The notes beneath the pieces were generated by a model. That model had not been told where the DNA came from, ran no database searches, and saw only the letters and a program-made list of their open reading frames with translations. Positions 1 to 5,528 of a stretch of DNA of 10,886 nucleotides are shown here, piece by piece; the stretch's first letter is position 1, and every line of letters starts with the position of its first letter. The stretch spans positions 1 through 10,886 of the forward strand of contig JALWUB010000475.1 in NCBI GenBank assembly GCA_026993275.1. Direction: 5' to 3'. The stretch comes from Robiginitomaculum sp. (lineage in GTDB: Bacteria > Pseudomonadota > Alphaproteobacteria > Caulobacterales > Maricaulaceae). The position numbers were made by a program, and so were the translations under genes.

Positions 1-970
1 CGCCCGTGCCCTGCCCCGCCGCGATGGGCGGCTTGCACACGCCGCTATTGCCGGGCGCATAGGTGCGGCCTGCCTGATTGAGATAGAAGGCCGAGGTGTC
101 GGCGGCGCCGTGCGGATTGTGGCAATGGCCGCAATTGATGTCGAGATAGGCGCGCGCGCGGGCTTCCAGCGGCGCGGACGTGTCCTGCGCGCGGGCATTG
201 CGCGGCGCCTTGTCCGGGCCGGGAAAGCCGGAAAGCTTGCCGAGGCGGGCCAGGTGCACCAGCTGGTTTTCCGCGCCATCGGCATAGGCATAGATCTTGT
301 TCAGATGGCGCGCCTTGGGGCCCAGCGGCTGAATCGCCCTTGTGGTGGCATTGGGGGCATGGCAGCCGGCGCACTGATTGGCATTGGGAATGACATAGGC
401 AAAGTCCAGCCCCGTGCCGTCGGGCTTTTGCACATGCAGGCGCTGCAGGCCGCCCGTGCGCTCCAGCACCGCATCCTTTTGCGCCGCATCCCAGATATAG
501 GGCAGCGCCGCCCAGCCGTTCTTGCGGTGCACCAGAATGCGCGTCTCGACCAGGTGCACATGGCGCAAATCCAGACCCTCACCGGCAAAATCATTGCTGT
601 AATCACTGTTGCGCAGCAAGGTCCCGCCGCTGGCCGTGGGATAGTAGAAGGTCTTGGCGATCACCGTGCCAACGGGAAAATCAAGCGCCGCGCCGGTGCG
701 GTATTGCGCGCTCTTGCCCGGCGGGATCCACAGCACCCGCAATTTGTGCGCCGCGTCGGTGAACAGCGGCGTGTTGAGATCATAGGGCACGGTGTCCTGG
801 CCCAGCACCAGCCTGTCCCCGTGCACGGTGACCATGCCCCAATCGCTCAAATGCTCCGGATTCTTGTCCAGCCAGGGCGTCACCCTGGGCGGCGCCGCTC
901 CGCAGGCGGCGAGGATGAGAAGCGCTGCAAGGCACAGGGCCGAACCTGCGGCTGTCCTCTTTCCCCCCAT
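1..970 (-). CDS. Diheme c-type cytochrome lipoprotein, SO2930/HNE_0200 family (3' end outside window)
   Basis: The visible 323 codons encode an exported cytochrome. Residues 1-22 are a lipoprotein signal ending in a lipobox (L-A-A-C, lipidated Cys23), so the protein should be membrane-anchored on the periplasmic side. Two haem-attachment motifs are present: CAGCH at residues 200-204 and CGHCH at 280-284, the latter in the context YLDINCGHCHNPHGAADTS, which is characteristic of this family. Members are known to occur next to a beta-helix protein gene, as here; the role of the pair is not established. Electron transfer is inferred from the haem motifs only. ATG at 970 is the only usable start: the open frame upstream has no ATG, GTG or TTG before it runs through the repeats at 963-1082. 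No clear ribosome binding site precedes it, and the start codon lies inside a palindromic repeat. The C-terminus is off the window, so total length is unknown. Confidence 0.9.
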   Translation of the reverse strand, partial: MGGKRTAAGSALCLAALLILAACGAAPPRVTPWLDKNPEHLSDWGMVTVHGDRLVLGQDTVPYDLNTPLFTDAAHKLRVLWIPPGKSAQYRTGAALDFPVGTVIAKTFYYPTASGGTLLRNSDYSNDFAGEGLDLRHVHLVETRILVHRKNGWAALPYIWDAAQKDAVLERTGGLQRLHVQKPDGTGLDFAYVIPNANQCAGCHAPNATTRAIQPLGPKARHLNKIYAYADGAENQLVHLARLGKLSGFPGPDKAPRNARAQDTSAPLEARARAYLDINCGHCHNPHGAADTSAFYLNQAGRTYAPGNSGVCKPPIAAGQGTG

Positions 971-1082
971 CGGCCGCTGACGCGGCCACTTCCCCCGCAG
1001 GCGGGGGAAGAGACCCTGCTTCCGCGCTGGCGCCTTTCCTCCCCTGCTCGCGGGGGAGGTGCCCCGCAGGGGCGGAGGGGGC
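963..1082. repeat. Inverted pair of GC-rich palindromic intergenic repeats (REP/BIME-like)
   Basis: Two related units face each other. Unit A, read on the minus strand from 1010 to 963, has a perfect 10-bp hairpin (CTTCCCCCGC, 989-998, with GCGGGGGAAG, 1001-1010), then GTG, then a second perfect stem GGCCGC/GCGGCC (972-977, 982-987), then a tail GATGGGGGG. Unit B, read on the plus strand from 1038 to 1082, has the same order: a hairpin at 1038-1059 (CCTCCCC arms, one G-T pair), a short T-G link, a second stem GCCCC/GGGGC (1061-1065, 1069-1073), and a tail GGAGGGGGC. The units are head to head, 27 bases apart. This is the usual form of dispersed palindromic repeats in GC-rich proteobacteria. 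It may also act as an mRNA stability or attenuation structure between the two lipoprotein genes. Confidence 0.75.
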
Positions 1083-1126
1083 AAGCATGCCTGCAGCCAA
1101 TCAGAAAGGGACACGCCAGCCTCCCC

Positions 1127-2371
1127 TCAGAACGTCACCGCGGGCCAGGAGGGCAGCGTGCAGGCATAGGGGCTCTGGTCCATGGACGGGTGCTTGTAGC
1201 CGCCCGGGCCATCGGCATTGATGACCTTGGCACCGCCATTTTGCACGCAGATGCGCTTGTCCGGCGGCAACTGCCCCTTTTCGTCAAGCAAGGCCGTGTT
1301 GACATAGCCATCCCACATGATGTCCGGCAAATGCCCCTTGAGGCCGAACATGGCGAGTTTCAGCGCCTTCAGGTCCAGTTGCGATGGCGCATTGCCGCCA
1401 CCCTCAAAGGCATTGCCGTGAATGTAAATGCCTTCCGGATAGGGGTCGAAACTGGGCTTGATGCCCTTTTCATCCATGGAGCCGACGGAAAGATAGCTCG
1501 AAATGATGATGTTGGCGGTCTTGTTGTCCTTGATGATATTGTTGAAGATCTCGACCTTGTCATTGGCCATCACCAATATGCCGGTGCCTGCGGGCACGGT
1601 GCTGACAATGGCGCCCTTGTGGGCGAAGTTTTTCAGATTGTTGGCAACCACCACATTGTCATGCACCCGCGTCTGATAGCCGCGCTGTTCCAGATTGGGC
1701 AGGTTGAACACCAGAATGCCCCCGGTATTGCCCCTGGCGGTATTGCCATAGACATCGGCATTGATGGAGTTTTCCACCTCCATGCCGGCGACATTGCCCT
1801 CGGCAAGATTGTTGCGCATGATGATGTCGCGCGACTGGCCGACATAGATCCCCGCGTCCGATGCGCCTTTGGCGATGCAATTCTCGACCAGCACGTTTTG
1901 GGTCTGCACCGGGTAAATGCCATAAGCGCCATTTTCGGTATTGGGGCCGCGCGTCCATTCGGTGCGCACGCCGCGAATGATGATGTTCTTGCCTTCATTG
2001 ACCTTCAGCGCATCGCCCCTGGTGTCCTCGATGGCAAGGTTCTCGATGGTGAAATCACTGGCCGTGACCAGCAGGCCTTCGGCCCCGGCAACCTGGTTCT
2101 TGAATGACAGAATCGTCTTGTCCTGTCCGGCGCCGCGGATCGTGACCCCGTCCACGGTCAGCGACAAGGAGCGGTCAAACAGGAACTTGCCTGCCGGAAT
2201 GGTGATGATGTCGCCGGGCTGCGCGTCCAGCAACTGGCCTTGCAGCTGTTTTTGAAACGCCGCGTTTTGCGCGGCCAGTTCGCTTTGTTGCGGCACCACC
2301 TCGCCCGCTTTCTGGCACCCGGCCAGAAGCAGCACGGCCAGCACCAGCGCACCTGAAACTTTCATCATCAT
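1127..2371 (-). CDS. Parallel beta-helix repeat lipoprotein, partner of the diheme cytochrome
   Basis: This encodes a 414-residue exported protein. The N-terminus (MMMKVSGALVL..LLLAGC) is a lipoprotein signal with lipobox L-A-G-C and lipidated Cys19; Gln at +2 fits sorting to the outer membrane. From about residue 45 to 310 the chain is a run of short beta-strand turns rich in N, G, I and V (for example IENLAIEDTRGDALKV, VENCIAKGASDAGIYV, IIMRNNLAEGNVAGMEV), the pattern of a right-handed parallel beta-helix as in NosD-like and polysaccharide-acting proteins. The C-terminal part (about 310-414) is not repetitive and has a Cys pair. The family is known to pair with SO2930-type cytochromes. The function is unknown; no catalytic site can be assigned. 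The start is placed at the ATG cluster 2371-2363 because GGGGGAG lies directly before it; the ATG at 2392 has no ribosome binding site and would put charged residues and a glutamate ahead of the signal. Confidence 0.88.
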   Translation of the reverse strand: MMMKVSGALVLAVLLLAGCQKAGEVVPQQSELAAQNAAFQKQLQGQLLDAQPGDIITIPAGKFLFDRSLSLTVDGVTIRGAGQDKTILSFKNQVAGAEGLLVTASDFTIENLAIEDTRGDALKVNEGKNIIIRGVRTEWTRGPNTENGAYGIYPVQTQNVLVENCIAKGASDAGIYVGQSRDIIMRNNLAEGNVAGMEVENSINADVYGNTARGNTGGILVFNLPNLEQRGYQTRVHDNVVVANNLKNFAHKGAIVSTVPAGTGILVMANDKVEIFNNIIKDNKTANIIISSYLSVGSMDEKGIKPSFDPYPEGIYIHGNAFEGGGNAPSQLDLKALKLAMFGLKGHLPDIMWDGYVNTALLDEKGQLPPDKRICVQNGGAKVINADGPGGYKHPSMDQSPYACTLPSWPAVTF

Positions 2372-2391
2372 CTCTCCCCCTTTGGCCGGCA

Positions 2392-2411
2392 TTGTGCGCG
2401 ATGCCGCACAA
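2392..2411. promoter_or_regulatory. 20-bp inverted repeat upstream of the beta-helix gene, possible operator
   Basis: TTGTGCG (2392-2398) and CGCACAA (2405-2411) form a perfect 7-bp inverted repeat with a 6-base spacer. It is centred about 30 bases before the chosen start of the beta-helix lipoprotein gene and after the stop of the thpR-like gene. The size and symmetry fit a dimeric repressor or activator site; a 5' leader hairpin is the alternative. No matching regulator is encoded in the window, so the assignment is tentative. Confidence 0.3.
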
Positions 2412-2421
2412 CAAATCCAGC

Positions 2422-2441
2422 AAAAATTAAACGCCGTTCAA
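2422..2441 (-). terminator. Possible weak rho-independent terminator at the end of the thpR-like gene
   Basis: On the minus strand TTGAAC-GGC-GTTTAA can form a 6-bp stem with a 3-base loop (2441-2427, one G-T pair), followed at once by five T residues (2426-2422). It overlaps the last codons and the TAA stop of the thpR-like gene. The stem is AT-rich and short, so termination would be weak, and read-through into the beta-helix/cytochrome pair 55 bases further on is possible. Confidence 0.3.
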
Positions 2442-2963
2442 TTTGTAATCATGCATCAGGTGATAGCGTGCCCGGTCCTGGCCCAACTGGCTTTGATAGA
2501 GCCCGAAACGATCAAGTGTAAACGCGGGCAGCGAAAAGGAGGCCATGCGGGTCAGGAAGCGTGCCGCATCCGCCGCTGTTGTGCCCCTGCAATAGGCCAG
2601 GGTGATGTGCGGTTTGTATGTTCTGCTCTCGCACACCAGCCCGGCGCGGCAGGCGGCGGCGCGGCAGGCGGCGGCAAGCTGATCCAGCGCCGCATTGGGC
2701 CGGATGCCGATCCACAAGGACCGCGGTGCCTTGCGGCCAAAGCTCCCGGCCTCGCCAAGCTCCAGCTGCAGGGCCGGGGCATTGATCTTTGCAAGCTGTG
2801 CCGCCAGGTCATCGGCCAGCACCGGCGGGGTTTCGCCATAAAAGGCCAGGGTGATATGCAAGGCCTCGCGGGGCCGCCAGCGCGCTCCCGGCACGCCGTG
2901 CTGCACGCCCAGCAAGGGCCGGGCGATGGCATCGGGCAGCGGCAGGGCGGCAAACAGGCGCAT
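2427..2963 (-). CDS. thpR: RNA 2',3'-cyclic phosphodiesterase (2'-5' RNA ligase family, ThpR/LigT)
   Basis: The 178-residue product has the size and pattern of the bacterial 2H phosphoesterase family. The two catalytic HxT motifs are both present: H36-I-T38 in ALHITLAFYGE and H119-I-T121 in YKPHITLAY. The N-terminus MRLFAALPLPDAI is also typical (RLFxALxLP). Family members hydrolyse RNA 2',3'-cyclic phosphate ends to 2'-phosphate and can join or open 2'-5' linkages in vitro; the protein should be cytoplasmic. The start is supported by a strong Shine-Dalgarno (GAGGAAAG) just upstream. It is the last gene of a minus-strand operon, 15 bases after the aldo/keto reductase gene. Nothing indicates a functional link to its neighbours beyond co-transcription. 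Confidence 0.9.
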   Translation of the reverse strand: MRLFAALPLPDAIARPLLGVQHGVPGARWRPREALHITLAFYGETPPVLADDLAAQLAKINAPALQLELGEAGSFGRKAPRSLWIGIRPNAALDQLAAACRAAACRAGLVCESRTYKPHITLAYCRGTTAADAARFLTRMASFSLPAFTLDRFGLYQSQLGQDRARYHLMHDYKLNGV

Positions 2964-2978
2964 GGGCCTTTCCTCACA

Positions 2979-4019
2979 TTACGGGCAGGGCGAGCGATGC
3001 GCCGCGTTCAGCGCGTTCACCGCCGACTCCAGTTCATCCGTCCAGGGGATGTCGAAGGCGGCAATGTCCGCTTCGAGTTGCGCCATGGTGGTGGCGCCGA
3101 TCAGCGTCGACGTGACAAACGGGCGGGTGTCGCAGAATTTCAGCGCCAGTTGCACCGGGCTGAGGCCGTGCTCGCGGGCACAGTCCACGCACGCGGCAAT
3201 GGCCTCCTGCGCGCCGGGGCCCTGATAGCGGCCGATCATGTCGAACAGCGTGCCGCGCGCCCCCGCAGGCCGTTTGCCGCCCAGATATTTGCCGGTCAGC
3301 GTGCCCTGGCCCAGCGGCGAATAGGCCAGCAGCCCGACATCCTCGCGCAGAGCGATCTCCGCCAAGCCAATCTCGAAGGTGCGGTTGACCAGGTTATAGG
3401 CATTCTGGATCGAGGCGATGCGCGGCAGGCTGCGCGCCTGCGATTCTTCCAGATAGCGCATCACCCCCCAGGCAGTTTCGTTGGAAACGCCGATGTGGCG
3501 GATATTGCCCTTTTGCACATGCCGGTCCAGCGCCTCCAGAATGACCTCGAAGGGGGTGAAGTCCTGGGGGTAATCGACATAGCCATGGCCGCCAAACAGC
3601 CGCAATTTGCGATCCGGCCAGTGCAGTTGATAGAGGTCGATATAATCGGTTTGCAGGCGTTTCAGGCTCTTTTCCACCGCCTCGTCGATCTGTTCGGGCA
3701 CCAGCCGGGTCTGGCCGCCGGCCTCGCGGCACCAGCCCATGGCCGAGCGCCCGCACACCTTGGTTGCCAAAATCACCTGATCGCGATTCTTGCGTGCCTT
3801 GAACCAGTTGCCGATGATGCGCTCGGTTTCGCCTTGCGTCTCCGCCCGGCCCGGCACCGGATACATTTCGGCGGCATCAAGAAAATTGACGCCGCGCGCA
3901 AGCGCATAATCCATTTGCGCATGGCCTTCGTCTTGCGTGTTCTGCTGGCCCCAGGTCATGGTGCCAAGGCCGATATTGGAAACCTTCAGGCCGGTGCGGC
4001 CAAGGGGGCGGTATTGCAT
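2979..4019 (-). CDS. tas: NADP(H)-dependent aldo/keto reductase, Tas-like
   Basis: The 346-residue protein is a TIM-barrel aldo/keto reductase and resembles E. coli Tas in length and in many local motifs: MQYRPLGRTGLKVSNIGLGTM near the N-terminus (here broken by no gaps), DAAEMYPVP, LKRLQTDYIDLYQLHWP, IGVSNETAWGVMRYL, LAYSPLGQGTLTGKYL. The catalytic tetrad can be placed as Asp48, Tyr53, Lys87 and His133. The family reduces aldehydes and ketones with NADPH in the cytoplasm; the physiological substrate of Tas-type enzymes is not firmly known. ATG at 4019 is preceded by ACAGGAT at suitable spacing. The gene begins 12 bases after the stop of the esterase gene and ends 15 bases before thpR, so the three are probably one transcript. 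Confidence 0.92.
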   Translation of the reverse strand: MQYRPLGRTGLKVSNIGLGTMTWGQQNTQDEGHAQMDYALARGVNFLDAAEMYPVPGRAETQGETERIIGNWFKARKNRDQVILATKVCGRSAMGWCREAGGQTRLVPEQIDEAVEKSLKRLQTDYIDLYQLHWPDRKLRLFGGHGYVDYPQDFTPFEVILEALDRHVQKGNIRHIGVSNETAWGVMRYLEESQARSLPRIASIQNAYNLVNRTFEIGLAEIALREDVGLLAYSPLGQGTLTGKYLGGKRPAGARGTLFDMIGRYQGPGAQEAIAACVDCAREHGLSPVQLALKFCDTRPFVTSTLIGATTMAQLEADIAAFDIPWTDELESAVNALNAAHRSPCP

Positions 4020-4031
4020 GGCATGATCCTG

Positions 4032-4778
4032 TCAGGCTTTGGGGGTGCAGGGAAGATGATGCGTTTCGCGCATCTTGCCAAGCCAGTCCGCCAGCGCATG
4101 GCCGATCAGCGCCGCGCCCTGCGCCGTGGGATGCAGGCCATCGGGCTGAATCAGCGCCTGGCGGATGCGGGTGCCATCTTCTGTCGCCAGGGGCTGCAGC
4201 AGGAACGGGAAGAGCGGCACGCAATAGCGTTTCGCCAGCGCCGGATAGAGCGCATCAAAGGCGCGGGCATAGTCCGGGCCAAGATTGGGCGATGCGCGCA
4301 TGCCCGCCAGATACACATCCAGCCCGCGGGCGCGGGCCTTTTCGATCATGGCGGCAAGGTTGGCGCGGGTCTGGGCCGGATCGAGCCCGTTGAGCATGTC
4401 ATTGGCGCCAAGGGCAATCAGCACGCCGTCTGCATCCGGCCCCACGGACCAGTCAAAACGGTCCAGCCCGGCCTTGGTGGTGTCTCCCGACACCCCGGCA
4501 TTGATGATGCGCACCCGGCCGCCCAGATCATGCTGCACCACCTGCGGAAAGGCCTCGCCCGGTGCCAGGCCGAGCCCGGCGGTGAGGCTGTCGCCCAGCA
4601 TCACCAGCGTATAGGCCCGCGCTGCGGGCGGCGGTGCAGGCGAAGTGGCGCCGGCGGCCTGGTGCCGCGGCGCCTGGGTCTTGGCGGCCGTGTCCTGTTG
4701 CGCAGGTCCGGCCGGGCTGCATGCCGCCAGCAGCGCGCCCAGCGCCAGACTCACAAAAACGTGTCTGTGTTTTCCCAC
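4032..4778 (-). CDS. tesA: SGNH/GDSL-family lipoprotein esterase, TesA-like (arylesterase / lysophospholipase L1)
   Basis: The 248-residue product has the four SGNH blocks: GDSL with nucleophile Ser64, block II Gly95..Gly98 (NAGVSGDTT), block III Asn126 (LGANDML), and block V DGLHP with Asp213 and His216. The family hydrolyses aryl esters, lysophospholipids and acyl thioesters. The N-terminus is a lipoprotein signal (lipobox L-A-A-C, Cys20, Ser at +2), followed by a Pro/Ala/Gln-rich linker to about residue 55, so this version should be tethered to a membrane, probably the outer one, rather than released into the periplasm like E. coli TesA. Translation starts at GTG (4778), supported by AAGGAAA upstream. 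It heads the esterase-tas-thpR operon and is divergent from the ybbA-ybbP pair, the same arrangement as in E. coli. The actual substrate cannot be told. Confidence 0.9.
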   Translation of the reverse strand: MGKHRHVFVSLALGALLAACSPAGPAQQDTAAKTQAPRHQAAGATSPAPPPAARAYTLVMLGDSLTAGLGLAPGEAFPQVVQHDLGGRVRIINAGVSGDTTKAGLDRFDWSVGPDADGVLIALGANDMLNGLDPAQTRANLAAMIEKARARGLDVYLAGMRASPNLGPDYARAFDALYPALAKRYCVPLFPFLLQPLATEDGTRIRQALIQPDGLHPTAQGAALIGHALADWLGKMRETHHLPCTPKA

Positions 4779-4856
4779 TCGCTTTCCTTATCGACTATCA
4801 CTATGGATGGAGAGAAGATCTGTCCTCTGATAACGCCAATCCGCACTGAGAGCAAA

Positions 4857-5528
4857 ATGACGCCAGCCCCGGTGATTGCCCTGCACGATGTCAGCCTGAC
4901 CCTGAACGCAGCCAACGGGCCGGTGCCGATTTTGAAGGGCATCACCCTGCAGGTGGCGCCGGGAGAAAGCGTTGCCATTGCCGGGCCGTCGGGCTCGGGC
5001 AAGACCTCGCTGATTTCTGTCTGTGCCGGGCTCGAACGCGCCAGCGGCGGAGAGGTCCGGCTTCTCGGCCGGGAGCTGGGCGCGCTTGACGAGGATGATC
5101 TGGCGCGGCTGCGCCGCGGCCGCGTCGGCTTTGTGTTCCAGTCCTTTCATCTGCTTGCCAACATGACGGCACTGGAAAATGTTGCTGCGCCGCTGGAGAT
5201 CATGCATCGGAAAGACGCCCTTGAAAGTGCCCGCGCGGCGCTGGCGCAAATGGGCCTGGCCGAACGCACGGACCATTACCCGGCGCAGCTTTCGGGCGGC
5301 GAGCGCCAGCGCGTTGCCGTCGCCCGGGCGCTGGCGGTGGAGCCCGAAATTGTCTTTGCCGACGAGCCCACCGGCAATCTCGACGGCCGCGCCGGCGCCA
5401 GGGTGGCCGATCTGCTGTTTGAGGAATGCGCCGCCCGGGGCGCGGCACTGGTGCTGGTCACCCATGATCATGCCCTGGCGGCCCGGGCCGGGCGCACCAT
5501 CACCATGCAGGACGGGCGCATTTCATGA
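4857..5528 (+). CDS. ybbA: ABC transporter ATP-binding protein, YbbA type (MacB/LolD-like)
   Basis: The 223-residue protein is a complete ABC ATPase domain: Walker A GPSGSGKTS (43-51), Q-loop Gln95 in FVFQSFHLL, signature LSGGERQRVAVARAL (144-158), Walker B IVFADEPTGNLD (Asp168, Glu169) and H-loop His202 in LVTHD. The FQSFHLL and EPTGNLD strings are typical of the MacB/LolD/FtsE class that drives mechanotransmission rather than classical import. Its partner is the permease gene that overlaps its stop by four bases (ATGA, 5525-5528), so the two are translationally coupled. ATG at 4857 with upstream GAGAG is preferred; an in-frame ATG at 4803 would add 18 residues but lacks a ribosome binding site and lies before the conserved start of the domain. 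The complex may act in export or lipoprotein/lipid handling at the inner membrane; its substrate is unknown. Confidence 0.93.
   Translation: MTPAPVIALHDVSLTLNAANGPVPILKGITLQVAPGESVAIAGPSGSGKTSLISVCAGLERASGGEVRLLGRELGALDEDDLARLRRGRVGFVFQSFHLLANMTALENVAAPLEIMHRKDALESARAALAQMGLAERTDHYPAQLSGGERQRVAVARALAVEPEIVFADEPTGNLDGRAGARVADLLFEECAARGAALVLVTHDHALAARAGRTITMQDGRIS

Noticed and set aside
963..1082. Rho-independent terminator between the beta-helix and cytochrome genes
   Set aside because: The hairpins are strong but no T-run follows on either strand, and the two related units in opposite orientation fit a dispersed repeat better.
110..2107. Plus-strand open frame of 665 codons opposite the cytochrome and beta-helix genes
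   Set aside because: It is a shadow of GC-rich codon usage: the opposite strand carries haem motifs, lipobox signals and a clear beta-helix pattern, and this frame runs straight through the intergenic repeats with no recognisable domain.
2382..4856. Plus-strand open frame that reads in frame into the YbbA ATPase, suggesting a giant fusion
   Set aside because: The part before 4857 is antisense to three genes with complete catalytic motifs. The ATPase domain begins normally at 4857 with a ribosome binding site.
4779..4856. Promoters in the 78-base spacer between the esterase and ATPase genes
   Set aside because: Promoters must exist near here for both directions, but no -35/-10 pair matched well enough to place one.
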